DNA from: Rhizophagus irregularis
Lineage: Eukaryota; Glomeromycota; Glomeromycetes; Glomerales; Glomeraceae
DNA: 64,000 nucleotides
Direction: 5' to 3'
Assembly (NCBI RefSeq): GCF_026210795.1
Contig: NC_089438.1
Coordinates: forward strand, 4,795,501-4,859,500
Shown here: piece after piece, positions 1 to 12,460 of the stretch
How positions within the stretch are numbered: the first letter of the stretch is position 1
How the letters are laid out: the number at the start of each line of letters is the position of its first letter
Translations under genes and position numbers: made by a program
The notes under the pieces: model-generated
The model's input: only the letters and a program-made list of their open reading frames with translations
Told to the model about the DNA's origin: nothing
Database searches by the model: none

Positions 1-694
1 ATTTTTTTTTTAATAAAAATAACTGATTTTCGTTTTTTTTTTTGCCAAAAATAAATAAATAAATAAATAAATATGATAAACGCGTTTTTTAATTTTTAAA
101 TTAGAAAATACTGTATATTCATTCAATAAAAATCGATTTTGGTTTTTATTTAAAAAAAATAATAATAATAATAAAACAATTTTCTGATATAGAAAACTGA
201 TTTTCAGATTTTTTAATATAGAGAGTCAATTTTTATTAAAGAAATGACAATCATTTGGGCGACACGACCGACACGTCGACAATCAGATACACAGTACATT
301 ATACCGACGATCAGATTACCGATTAATTTTTTTTTTCTCGAAAATCTTGATGAGCAATCTAAAACATAGACAATTGCTTCACGTACAAAATTCAATAAAT
401 TTTGATATCAGATGTATAAATATAAATATTAATTAATTCCCTAAGTTAAGTCAATATTAACTAATTTTTTTCAGTATTTAATATTTCACAATACGAAATA
501 CTATTTATTGTATATAACATAATGCAAAATACTGTACTTATCTTGTATAGTATAAAAGGAAATTGTATTATTTCGCCACGTGGTCAATAACAATATTCAG
601 TTTTTCTTATCTCTTTTCTTCGTGTTCGGATGATACTCCATTTTGTTTATTATTTTTTCATTTTTTAATAATAGATATACGCGTTTATTTATTA

Positions 695-801
695 CCCTAT
701 AAAAAATTCGGGAAAAACTCCAATAAATGATCATTTTTTTAGTTTTTATTCCGAAGAAACCCAAACACATGATCATTTTTCTGAAAAATTTTTTTATAGG
801 G
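695..801. mobile_element. Harbinger-like MITE, TTA target duplication
   Basis: The ends are inverted copies of CCCTATAAAAAA. The 107-bp unit is flanked on both sides by TTA, the 3-bp duplication typical of PIF/Harbinger insertions. It has no coding content. The assignment rests only on ends plus duplication, so a chance AT-rich palindrome is possible. Confidence 0.45.
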
Positions 802-946
802 TTAGATATTTATAAAAATATAACGTATAAATTACAATACCCCATTTGTTTATAGATAACATAATAAATAACTAATACTTTGTCGGTAATTTGATTGTCG
901 ATATAATATACCTGTCGGTTACAGCTAACTTCAAAAAGGTCGGGAC

Positions 947-1067
947 ACTCGGAAATATTCGGTAAAGCTTGAAATAAAATAAAAATTATACGTTAATTTT
1001 GTAGTACTGTTCCGAGAATGATGATATAATTTTATCTTATTTTGAGCTTAACCGAATATTTCCGAGT
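947..1067. mobile_element. Hairpin MITE with ACTCGGAAATATTCGG ends
   Basis: Near-perfect terminal inverted repeats begin ACTCGGAAATATTCGG, and similarity continues inward for about 40 bp, so the unit folds into a long hairpin. AAAAAGG also mirrors just outside both ends (933-939 and 1068-1074), with 7 extra bases on the left. No clear target duplication was found. Confidence 0.5.
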
Positions 1068-1549
1068 CCTTTTTAAAAATTTGCTAAGTAATTTCTAATC
1101 TGCAAAATTATGTCACTACTTCTCTATCTATATAATTTATTTTTTTGTCCAATTCTTGCGCATTTATTACGAACATTCTTTTTTTTTCCAATGTATTTGG
1201 AATTCTCGTCATGCATCCTCATTTGTCCTTGTATATTCTATATTCTTCTTTCGTTAGTTTCTTATTTATTAAATCGTTTCTTACCTTCTCAGTCAAAATA
1301 CTTGGTGAGGATGAAACATTCATGTCCACTTGGCGTGCTTCTAACTATACTCGTCATATTACTTCATTAATTCTAATTCCGTTTCAGTATCTTTCACGAA
1401 TATCTGATAATTGCATATCTGCCGGAAACTAACCATCGGCGTCTATCTATCTCTAAATTAATATTACTTCTTTAGAGCCATGTTGCATTTCTTTGTACAT
1501 TTTTAAGATGTATCACCACTATACTTGTGTTGTTTTTTGAACTCTAATG

Positions 1550-4255
1550 CGTTTTATGGAAGATGAAGATAACTCTAATCTTTCTTACTCTTACTCCATA
1601 AGAATCTCATCCGTTGTTAGCACAACATTTTCCCACACTTCTTGATTCTCAATAACACAAACATTAATAATTTTCACCTTCTATATCAACAAATTCTTTA
1701 TTTTTCACATGATGCTTTCATATTCAAATCTCTTTGGCAACATAAGAGGCTCACCTTTTAAAAAACTGATGATACTAAATCAGGTCTTACAAAATCAAAA
1801 TAATATATATATATATATATCTGATATACTATATTTTTGACAAATGTCATCAAATATGTACGTGTTAAAAAAATTTTTTATTTAAAAATACTTAATATAA
1901 CAAATAAAAAAAATATTGCAATATCCTTTAATTATAAAATACTTAATAAATATAATTGAAAAATATTGTATCCTTTGAATACTTACGAAATTATTAATTT
2001 CTTAATTTAATTTTAACTAATAATTCAGTACAAACAGTTATAACATCAGATTGAGTTTTTAAAGGAGCTTCCTTATCTATTAAATCAATTTCATATTTTC
2101 TAAATAATAAAGCCATTAAACAAACTAATTCAAGTATTGCTAACTTTCTTCCTGGACAGACTCTTAATCCGCCACCAAACATAATAAATGAATTTTTCTT
2201 TGGTTCAAACCCTTCAACCATCCATCTATCAGGATTAAATTTTTTTGCTTCTTCCCAATATTCTTCATTTTGTTGGATAGCATCAATACTAATTCTAAAC
2301 ATTGTTTCAGCTGGCCATTGATAACCTCCTATTTCTTCTGGTTTTTCAAGGCATCTTGGAATTACATATGCGACTGAGAAAATGCGAGATACTTCTTTTA
2401 CAATCGCTTCACAATACTTCAAGTTATGAGCATCATTTTCAGTAATTGGACGAGTTTTATCATCTTGAAAGACTCTATCAATTTCGTTCAACATTTTCTT
2501 TTTAACATCTGGATAATGTGCAAGGTAATAGACAATGAATGAAATAGTATTCGCAGTCTATTGAAGGAAATTAATAAAATGTTAAAATAATATTCAAAAA
2601 CAAAAAATTTTATTAAAAATTGACAAAAGTACTAAATAACAATATACCCACAGTATCAGTTCCAGCAATTATTCCATCAAATATAATACTACGAATTTCA
2701 GGATCAGTCATAGGTCTCATAACTTCTTTATCATCAATTTTATTATAATTAATATCACGAGATGTATTTGCAATAATAATTGACGTCAAAAGGTCATTTG
2801 GTAAAGGTTCATCTAATGGAGTATTTTCAATTTCTTGTCTACGTCTTTTGATAATTGCATCCATTCTTTGACTTAAAAATTTGATATTTTGAATATAATC
2901 ATCTGATTTATTCTTAAAATATGGAAAATAATGCCTTAAAAAAGGAGATACGAATTGAAACATTACTACACCTAAAATATGTTTGCGAATTGCATGAACA
3001 AATTTTACTGTCTCATCAACTAATGCAGATGGACGTTCAGCTTTTTCATCATCACTAAGCTCATTAAAATATCCAGCCATTGTATAAGATCTTTCACCAG
3101 TTAATAATGCGATAATCATATCATTTGTAAATTGATTAAACCATAGAGAAATATCCATTTTATTTCCATTTTCTCCGATAATCCCTTCTCTAAGATATAA
3201 TTTATCCCAATAACTCTCCAATTCATTAAAAAGTTTATTTATCAAATGAGAAGCTTCATTGGCAAATTTTGGTGATAAAATAGCTTGCGTAAAAAAATGT
3301 CGATTATATCTCCATGTTTTATAATCTTGGTTTAATAATACTCCTTTTCCCATCAATCCTAATTCATGAAATCCTCCAGTATTTTTATCAGGTAGTATCT
3401 TAATAAATGGATTCTTTGATGAAGCTAATAAAAGTTTTTCAATATGTTCTATTCGATTTAGATTTATAGCTCGTGTATCAAAATTGAACTCGAATAAATC
3501 ACCATATTTCTTATGATTAGATTCAAAAAATTTTTTAAGATTTCCACCATGCCAAATATATAATTGAGGTAAATTTCCAAATAATGGGAATGGAATAGGG
3601 CCAGGTAAAGGATTAATACGAGTAAAATATTCATAATAATAATGTATCACATAAATTATCAATGCGATACCTATCAATGAAAGGTAATCAAAATTTTCGA
3701 ATAATTTCGAGATCATGTTGTTAATATAATTAAATGAATTTTCTTAATTGATAATAAATAAAAGAAATATTTTTAAAAAAAATAATTCATAACCAAGACT
3801 CGTGAAAGTGATATTTATATCAAAATTTTTTTCCGTTCCTGATAAATTTGTTTCTTGGAATTTAACCGAATTTTCACTTTAATTAAGTTTCGGCCGATCC
3901 CGATCTACTTACTTCATTCAGTCGGATTGCTAACCTACAACAGACTAGTAATGGAGTTCGAAAAAGGACTAAACTCATCGCCCTATAACAATGAAATTTG
4001 ATTCGTTTTATATTTGTGTTCACGCCCAATTTATGTCTTATTACAAAAAAACAAAAATTAAACAAAATGGTGCTTTTATAGAAATTTATTACACATGAGC
4101 ACAAATATTAAACAAATTTCACATTTCATTTTATAGGGTCGCATTACCTTGTATGTATGGTATAGTGAATAAATATAGTTAATATTGAACAAATGAGAAC
4201 CAATGAGGGTCATATCGTTGCAGTGCATCGGGATCGAAAACATTATAAACAAAAA
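1550..4255. repeat. Segmental duplication, copy A (P450 block)
   Basis: The non-coding DNA on both sides of this P450 gene resembles that around the second P450 (about 53330-55985). Downstream, AACACAAACATTAATAATTT and CAGGTCTTACAAAATCAAAA occur in both. Upstream, short blocks around GGAATTTAACCGA, CTAACCTACAA and TGCATCGGGAT recur in the same order. The duplicated unit is therefore about 2.7 kb, not just the coding region. Edges are approximate. Confidence 0.75.
1994..3716 (-). CDS. Cytochrome P450 monooxygenase (paralogue 1)
   Basis: Two exons, 3716-2652 and 2557-1994, are joined across a 94-bp GT-AG intron (2558-2651) and give 542 residues, normal for a microsomal P450. An N-terminal membrane anchor (about residues 13-30) is followed by the proline-rich hinge PLPGPIPFP. 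The I-helix motif AGTDTT is split by the intron between its two threonines. The K-helix ExxR is E410-R413, and the haem loop FGGGLRVCPG places the ligand cysteine at about 489. It should be an ER-bound haem monooxygenase; the substrate cannot be told. A 166-residue stretch of exon 2 is about 83% identical to paralogue 2 by hand count. Intron position and phase match in all three copies. I see no inactivating change. Confidence 0.93.
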
Positions 4256-5100
4256 AAAAAGACATTATGCGACAGCGTATGTAGCAATAATCTAGTATTA
4301 AAAAGAGTAATTTTATCTTTTTAACGTGTTAAATTTATTGGTATTTATACATTGAAGAAACTTTCTTTTATGTATTAGATGATGAATTAAATAATAGTAG
4401 CATCAGCAGTAATAATAGAACTTATTATTATTAAAATATAAAATAATAAAAAGAATACAAAACAGAAAGATCAGATTATAATATTTTTAAAAAGAACCAA
4501 TTAAAAGATATTTTTCATATGTATTGCCGATTGATCTGATGTTGATCACTTGACATAAGCCATGATAATCGGGAACTTTTAGCTGCCGATTGCCGAAATC
4601 GACATTTTGCCGAATTCTATTTCGCCGAATCCATTTTATGGAATGGGCATTTTGCGAAAAATTATTTATTCCATTTTGGTTATTTTGTTGTTTTTATATT
4701 AAATACATAAAGAAATCTTTTCTAAAAAAAATTGAATTAGATGATTTTTATTAAATTTATCTCGTTATTTATGATACATTAAATTAAACCATTTTTTTTT
4801 TACTTTTCGTGAATAAACGTTTTCAAGAAAAGAAGGTTATTGAGAATTTGTATTTTACGCACCATGCTTATAATGCGTCCATGCGCAGTTTTTTTTATGT
4901 GCATGACAAAAATATATTTAATTTATTTTAATGGATACACGATCTGATGTCCCATGCATAGTTTTTTGATAACGCAGTAAAAAATTTTGTACAACCTTTT
5001 AGACTATTTTGATCAATAATTAAACTATTTTTATTCCCACAGACCCACATACTCTCTCCTTCGTTCCTCACTCTCTTTTCCCTTCTTTCATCAAATACTA
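3717..5100. other. P450 upstream flank and gene-free DNA
   Basis: The first about 500 bp is the P450 promoter side and part of the duplicated block. The rest is AT-rich, with no frame worth calling. Motifs based on GCCGAA appear at 4580-4640, but I could not define an element. Confidence 0.5.
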
Positions 5101-5119
5101 TTCTTTACTTTCCCTACCA

Positions 5120-5615
5120 GTGATTCGGATTCTTTTTCAATTTTTTACCAATGATTTTACTGGAAATATACCAGATGATAGTGATGACGAAGATGAAGAC
5201 TTTTATTCTTATAATATGAGTGGTTCAGCTTTAACGTTAAATGTTGGATTATCATTTCATACTTGGAAGGCAGCTTTTCAACATATAAACAATGGACTGA
5301 TCAACAAGGTTTTTGTTCGTAAAGGAAGATAAGAAAAGGTAGAATTTGAACGAAGAAAACAAACAATTGTTTGTTATTGTGAAGGAACACTCAATTTCAC
5401 ATAGTAAAAAACCATCAAAATCATGTCATACAAATTGTAAATGGAGTGTTAACCTTTCCAGACCAATAAAAAACAACCCAGGCCCTTTGATTTTCGTTAC
5501 TACCTTTTTTAATGAGCATTCCAGCCACAATTTAGATGTTTTTGCTTACAATTTTAAAGAATCTAAGGCATTTATGAAGTCCATCACTAGTCGAAATAAG
5601 GCAAATTGGAAGTAA
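5120..5615 (+). pseudogene. FAR1/MULE-type zinc-binding N-terminal domain, broken
   Basis: Two frames together resemble the N-terminal FAR1-type DNA-binding region found on MULE-like transposase proteins. An acidic start (DDSDDEDEDF) is followed by a FHTWKAAFQHINN-like helix, a KGR stretch, then spaced C, C, C and H positions (SCHTNCKW and FNEHSSHNL). A frameshift or stop at about 5330-5346 separates the halves, and the rest of the protein is missing. The reading frame runs into the left end of the CACTA element at 5585, suggesting the element truncated it. The family call rests on pattern only. Confidence 0.5.
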
Positions 5616-5829
5616 GGCAAATCGGCCAAATTTCAGCCAAATTTTGGATAAATTTCAGATATGATCGATAATCGGCTGACATTCGGCATAGCTGATTTGC
5701 GGTGCAAAATTCCGATATTTGTTTCAAATTCCGATGTTTGCGCATTATAATATTTCTACATTCCGATAATTATATTATATGTAAATTTGACATTTAATAA
5801 TTCCGATATTTGTATTGTATTGTTTTAAC

Positions 5830-6015
5830 ATTTAATAAATTTCGATATTTGTATTATTTGAAATTTGTATTATTTTGAAATTTAATAAATTCCGATATTT
5901 GTATTATTTGATGAAATTTGTATTATTTTGAAATTTAATAAATTCCGATATTTGTATTATTTGAAATTTGTATTATTTTGAAATTTAATAAATTCCGATA
6001 TTTGTATTATTTGAA
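5830..6015. repeat. Subterminal tandem repeat of about 50 bp
   Basis: AATTCCGATATTTGTATTAT recurs four or more times with small length changes, separated by GAAATTTGTATTATTTTG. It lies just inside the left CACTA end, where subterminal repeats often serve as transposase binding sites. That function is inferred only. Confidence 0.7.
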
Positions 6016-6132
6016 ATTATATGTCATTTCATCAAAATAAAGTTCGAAAAGATACTAATTTCAGCGAATATGAAATTTTATATTGACTGGATTTACCGCT
6101 AAATAGACGTTTGAACTTCTCCTACCTGAAAT

Positions 6133-9100
6133 TCAGTATTTCGTTGGTATAAATCGGCCAAGAATATGATGAACTGGAATAATACAGTCGCGGGATTCTG
6201 GGTAAAACTCGGTACCCCATAATTCAACATTGCATATTTCGTCATCTCTAACTCTGAAATGATACCGAATATTTGATGATTCTGCAGGTTTATACCAGCG
6301 AATAAATGCTAGATTATGTTCAGATAACCCATCCGGCAAATTAACGGCATGTGTAAAAAAGTATTGGACTTGTCCAGGATAGCAATCGATATTACCACTT
6401 TCTGTCATAAATTTTGCCAAAATAAATGAGCTTTTTACATGACGTGATGATATCGAAGAGCCGAAATTTTCAGAACCAATTCGGCACCTTCCAAATTGAT
6501 TCATTTTAACTTGAACTATTATCGAATCTTCTGCACCCTCTCCAAATGGTTTCCGAAATTCCATCATTTCGTAGCTCGCCATGTAGTATTCAACTATTAA
6601 GTCAAGCATATCACTTGACATTACAATATCGTTAAATACTGGTCTGAGCATTTTGCCCAGAAATGCTTCTTTTCCTGTGGTGGTCGATTCATGAATGTTT
6701 CTTGAAGTCAACCAAAATCGCCTTATTTCATCAGCAGAAAATTGGTCGGCTTCTGATAGAGAGCCAACAGATGGTCTATTACTAATCAAATCTAGGCCCT
6801 TTGATTCCACGCCGGAATTAATGATATTACTGATTTGATTATCAAACATCAGGCGGCGCATAATTTCTGGTTCAATTTTCCTTCTGCTATTTGGAAAAGA
6901 GCCTAAATTTATTTTAAACAAAAGTTGATAAAAATGCATTATTTTAGAAAGTAACAAGAATATTTAAAATATTATACCTAGCATGCCATTCATGCGCTCA
7001 AAGGAAAAACACCAGAATGTATATAAAGGTCCATAGTCGAGTGAGCATTCACATAAGTGAAGTGATAAATGTAAATTCAGTGTGATTTTATCATGACCGT
7101 AATTTTCTTCTATCAACTTCACTAGGTTAATTAGCCTCTGATGCGCCTCTCTCATGAAATCGACTTCTACAATTCGACTTACTGAAATTGAACAAATTCT
7201 CACAAAATTCATGAGAATCTTCCAGTCATTCTCAGAAAGATGTTCCCAGAGAGAGACCGTTGCATATATTGTAAAAAATATTCGCCATTGATCCGCAGTA
7301 AAATTTGAAAACCCATCTCCACAATCAACTTTTCCCGGGATTCGACCCATGTCAGCTGGAACTTTAAATTCATCCATTTTTTTCTGAACTGTTTTCAAAA
7401 TATGTGTTGTTAATACGCCATTTTTGATCCAAAGTCTTCTTACAATCCATTTTGCGATGCTAGAAACAAGCAGTGTATCGGGTCGATTGTAATGAACCGA
7501 ATTGGATCGAAATATGGTAAACGCAATAATTCGGACCATCTAACTCCAGTTTGCTTTACAAATCGCTTTCTTGCTGCGTCCGAATTACAGCGTCTCCATC
7601 CTATAGCATCTTGATGATGTTGAGCCGAATCACGGCAAGTAAACCATTCGTCCATTTCATTTATCCCAGCGAAATTATGCTGCCGATTTTCATAATTCGC
7701 CTTCTTTTCGCATCTATGACACGACACTAAAGCGGAAATATGTCCGCAAATTTTTCTTGCAGCCGGTATGTCACATGAAACAAGAATCAGAGCTGCGCAA
7801 ATTCTTTTCCCTTCTTGACATTTATACGTTTGATTTAATGTCACTCCTTCCCAAAGTGACTTCAACTCATCAATGATTGGTGCCAGATAGTGATTAATCT
7901 TATGTAAACTTACTTCATCTGGGCCGGATAATAAGCCAAGAATCAAGATATTATTGCGCTTGAATCTGACATCCCTCAGAAGGTTACCGATTGCAGCGTA
8001 TATTACTCCGGTGCTGTGAATTGTACCGTCGAAGGGTTGAAACCAATCCAAATTCAAAATCAATCCGAGGTGTGAATCAGCAACATCAGATTGGAAAAAA
8101 TTATTCGAACTTTCATCTGTCGTTTCTTTAAAAGTTTTCCAAACTTCACCATCGTATATATCAGTTAGGATATTATCGAAAGTTGGACGATTTATCCAAT
8201 GCCTTAGAGAATTTTCAAAGTTAGGTTGATGATACATTTGCTTCCAATTGCTGCTTAATACTCACAAACGGAAATAATAATTCAGGTTTGATTGAAATTT
8301 GGTTATTTAACAATGTTGTTTTCTGTGCCAAAGGTGTTTGGCACAACCTTAATCTTCGAGTTGTCAAATTAGAAAATTCGACATGGTAACACTTCATGAT
8401 GGCAGGTTGCTCATTTTGGAGAAAACTTTTTATTTCCTGTTTGTTGTATAATTTGTGGCATTTGGAATACGCCACAAAACTATGAAACCAGTCTTCAAGA
8501 TTAAGGGCTTTTCTTACTAGATATAAAGTGTGAGGAAATGTGTCAAAATCAGGACTACCAATTTCTGTTAGAGCAAGCTTCAAGAATTTTATCAATGATT
8601 CTGTAGCTGTTTCTGGTAAGTTAAACCTGGTTCAGAAGCTCATGATCCATAATAATATCCATAAGAACTGATTATTTATTGATTGTTCAGTATCAGAATC
8701 TTGAAATGGTTTGAAAGGTGGATATGAATAATCTTCAAAAATTTCGTGGTATTCGTCATCATTGATGGTTCATTATCGGATGATTCATTTCTATCATCGA
8801 TATTTGCATCTTCCTCTGTAGTATATTCAGAAGATTCAGAAGATTTATCATCTACTATATCTCCTAATTCAGCAATTATAACCAGTTGAACATATTTTCT
8901 TGATCGTTGTCTACTAGGCAATTCAGCTTCCGATTCTCTCATTCGTGGTTCATCTGATATTGAGGCACTTTTGTATGGTTCGTCACTAGGCAATTCAGCT
9001 TCATCAGTTAGATGTACTTCTGTTCTTTCTGAATCATTATCCTCTGAATCTTGGTTAATTTCATGGATAGTTTTCGTACGAGGATCTACTAATCGTCCAT

Positions 9101-9290
9101 TACATTCAGAACAATTACATGCAACTAACCATCCAATATGTGATGATGTAGGATAAGATTGATTTGAAGATTCTTCGTCAATTATATTTGACACTGATCT
9201 GGTTCTTTGTATACGTGATGAAGGTATGGCATGAGGTCTAGAATCTGATTCTTCATTGAGTATACTTGATAATGATCTTTTTCTCGTCAT
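6133..9290 (-). pseudogene. CACTA transposase, tnp2 family (Transposase_21), frameshifted
   Basis: Reading leftwards, an acidic N-terminus with CNCSECNGR leads to a tnp2 core. Typical motifs are LILNLDWFQPF, GLLSGPDE, LVSCDIPAARKICG, LLRLPYFDPIRF and IDPIHCLFL, then a helical C-terminal part with FERMNGMLG. A GT-AG intron at 6903-6977 (75 bp) joins cleanly to the last exon, 6902-6133. The gene is broken by frameshifts near 8760, 8240 and 7460 and an in-frame TGA near 8638. Intact homologues cut and paste CACTA elements by a DDE mechanism. It is divergent from the accessory gene starting at 9873. Confidence 0.85.
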
Positions 9291-9386
9291 TTTTGTGAAC
9301 GTTTTTTGAAATAAAGTTAATTGTTAATAATATATCAATAATATCAATATAATTCGTTTAAAATACTTAAATTAGAATAAATTTTA

Positions 9387-9835
9387 TTAAAATCATCAAC
9401 TGCGTCGATGTAATACTAAATTTATTAAAATTATCAATCTACACTTAAATTATAAATATAAATCATTCGATTAATAATATTGATAATAAAATAGACTATT
9501 CGATCGATCAGTATGATGGCGAAAGTTTCTTAAAGTTTAATTTTTTAAACAACTTCATTTTTTCTCACCAACCTTTTTCTTTTTAGAGTTTAATCTTTTT
9601 AGAGTTTAATTGTCGATATAATACTTAAATTATATTAAATTTATTAAAATCATCAACTATCACTTAAATTATAAATATTACATGATGTCGATTTGCGTTC
9701 AAATCGTTTGATTAATAATATTAATAATAAAATAAACTATTCGATCAGTATGATGGCGAAAGTTTCTTAAAGTTTGATTTTTTAAATAAAACTTCATTTT
9801 TTCTCACCAACCTTTTCTTTTTAGAGTTTTAACGT
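9387..9835. repeat. Duplicated promoter block between the two CACTA genes
   Basis: About 210 bp occurs twice in tandem (roughly 9387-9600 and 9610-9830), both copies holding ATGATGGCGAAAGTTTCTTA and TTTTTCTCACCAACC. It fills the gap between the divergent transposase and accessory genes, so it probably contains their promoters. No core promoter motif can be assigned with confidence. Confidence 0.65.
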
Positions 9836-9989
9836 CTAATACTCTTCGCAACCAAAAAAAAATAAGAAAATAATGAGCCAAAATTCGCAACCAAAAAAAA
9901 TAATGATCCAAAAAAATAGAAAAAATAAAAATACTGAAAAAGGTTTGGCTAGTGATAATCAAAATAAAACGATTACTAACATCAATAAA

Positions 9990-10335
9990 AGTTCGTCCAA
10001 TATCCAACAAGCTGTTAAAGGGACTGCCACGCCAATTCATGAGCGAGCTCAAACTACTAACATCAATAAAAGTTCGTCCAATATCCAACAAGCTGTTGAA
10101 GGGACTGCCACCCCAATTCATGAGCGAGCTCAAACTACTAACATCAATAAAAATTCATCCAATACTTAACAACCATCTGCTGCGCCAAGTCATAAACGAG
10201 CTCAAAGTGTAAAAGAAAGATATAAAAATCTTCGGCTTCCGGATTCGTCCAATACTTAACCACCATCTGCTGCGCCAAGTCATGAACGAGTCCAAGGTGT
10301 AAAAGAGAGATATAAAAATCTTTGGCTTCCGGTCA
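9990..10335 (+). repeat. In-frame coding repeats of 81 bp and 90 bp
   Basis: Two 81-bp units (27 codons, core SSNIQQAV-GTATPIHERAQ) are followed by two 90-bp units (core PPSAAPSHERVQGVKERYKN). Both lengths are multiples of three, so the array kept the reading frame. Both nonsense codons in the 90-bp units fall at the same repeat position (CAA-like to TAA). Confidence 0.8.
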
Positions 10336-11400
10336 GATATCAAACTAATGAACCTACCCGCGATGATGATAATGCATCAACAGGTCTGTATCGTGTATAT
10401 ATCGTCAGTTAGATTTAGTATTTTTTTTTATTGATTTTACATTTTTATACAGAGAATCAGAGGTTATCTCAAGAAGTATCCGATTTGCATGCGAAGTGTT
10501 TACAGTTAGAATGACGAAATAATGAATTAACCAAACATACAGCTGTCGTTGCCACTGAAATAGCTCGCTTACGAGAAGATAACGAATTTCTTGCTGGTGT
10601 TAACGCAAAATTCGGTTCTGAAAATGACAACTTGAAAGAAGAAGTTAACGAATTAAAAACGAAACTCGAACAATACCAGATACAATCATCATCTGAAAGC
10701 CTTGATGTTATTGATGTTCCAGAAGAACGGTTAGCAAAACGGTTCAAATCAGATGGGTCAAAAAAAGTAAAGAAGACGGTACACTACACCGAAAATCAAC
10801 CAAAAGAAGAACAAGAAGAACAACGTGAAAAGGAGGCGAGGGTTTATAATTTTGTAATTTTAGGCAGAATTGTACAGTCTTTATACTTTTATACTAATTG
10901 TTCTGATTTAAAGATTGAAATGAAAATGATCCTCAAAACTATTAAACCTAATGACAATTTGGATGATAACAAAACGTTTAATAGTCCAAAAAATGTTGAA
11001 ATTCGCAGTAGATTAATTCCTGAACTTCGAAGGGTGATGTTTCTAAATTATAAACCTTCAGTAGCACAATTGACAAACTGGTTGAGCTAAAGATGGTCAT
11101 CGGTCCTACCGGTCCTACTCGGTCCTGGACCGGTCGGTCCCAGGACTTGTAGGACCGGACCGCGGTCTTGCATTTTTTTGTGGCGCAGTAGGACCAGTCC
11201 TGAGGACCGACCAGTCCTCATACCGGTCTTCATATAATAAATGATTTTTATATTGAATAAACCTATTAATCTGACAAATGTCTTCATAAAATAATATAAA
11301 GACCGGCTATTTCAAACCAATAAATAATGACAATCACTCTTCCCACTTGTAGAGTTGCTTGTCAAAACGCTGAAACTCCGAAACTCCAAAAAAAGCGTTT

Positions 11401-11679
11401 AAGCGGAATATCTCGTCATCTAGTGATCATAAAAGGATGAAACCACCACCATTCGAATCGTCTTAGCGAGACGCGTCGAATGGTGACTAAATCATGTTTC
11501 TAGGATCAATAGATAGTCGGTAATTATTGAATTTATTATCAAATAGTTTTGCCAACATAATTTTTTTTTATCGATTCTAAAATCATGATTTTGATACCAT
11601 TCGACGCGCCGCAGCGAGACGATTCGAATGGTGGTAAAATTATCCTTTTATAATCACTGGATAGCGAGATATTGCGTTT
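11401..11679. mobile_element. Palindromic MITE inside the hAT element
   Basis: The two halves are long inverted copies sharing AATATCTCG, CTAGTGAT/CCAGTGAT, AAAAGGAT and CACCATTCGAATCG. The unit is about 280 bp with no ORF. Termini and target duplication could not be fixed. Just to its left (11352-11390) is a diverged stretch resembling the TTGCTTGCCGAAAC end of the inner hAT, perhaps a decayed solo end. Confidence 0.65.
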
Positions 11680-12460
11680 TGAAGTATTTTTTCTTAAAGC
11701 TTTAAATTTTGCATGACGTTGTGATAATATTCAGGTGATTTGTAAAAAAAAAAATTTATATTAAAAATCATCCCAATTAGTGTTCATTTATAAAACAAGG
11801 CTATTCCTAATAAAGTTGGGGAAGAAAATCTTTTTTTATTTGCAAAAAAAAGAAAAAAGACCGATCGGTCTTAAAAAGACTGCGGTCTTTAAAAAGACCG
11901 ACGGTCTTATTATATGTGATACAGGACCGAAAGACCGCGGTCCTACACTAAATAAGGTTGCTTGCCGAAACCTGTTTGGCCTAATGCTGAAAGGTGAAAC
12001 CTCTTATATAGTGCCGAAACGCCGAAACGCCGAAACTGCGAAACCTGTCAAAATTGCGAAACTGCCGAAACATGCCGAAACCTCTATAATAGGTTTCTCC
12101 GTAGTTTCGGCATAGTTGATCATAAGATTTGCATATAGTTACGCCAAGTTACACCAATTAATAATATAATTTAGATGATCAAATAATCTACAGATAAAAG
12201 ATTAAACTTCAATATTTTACCGTCGTCTTAGTTCTTTTAAGCTTTATCTAGTGTTAGAATTTTCATTTCTAACTCCCATATTAATATTATGATATTACAC
12301 GTTTTTACAGTTTTTTTTTAAGGGGCTTATATTTATTAAAGGAAAATGCGTAACATGCATTTAATAAACCCAATTCCGTCATCTCCTTTAACACTGAACT
12401 AAAGTTTCTTTTACTTTCTTCCGTTTTCTTAATAATAATATTAATAATAAACTGTTTCAA

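Larger units (their letters stand above)
1..1993. other. Gene-free AT-rich flank
   Basis: No coding frame here looks real. The two overlapping plus-strand frames at 1110-1432 are hydrophobic, low-complexity and have no recognisable domain. The stretch holds two short inverted-repeat elements (695-801 and 947-1067). From about 1550 it is the downstream flank of the first P450 gene, which is repeated downstream of the second one. Confidence 0.6.

Noticed and set aside
1110..1432. Two overlapping hydrophobic plus-strand frames
   Set aside because: Low-complexity translation of T-rich DNA, overlapping in two frames, no domain or splice support.
9804..10133. Minus-strand frame with repeated segments
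   Set aside because: It is the antisense shadow of the 81-bp coding repeats of the CACTA accessory gene.
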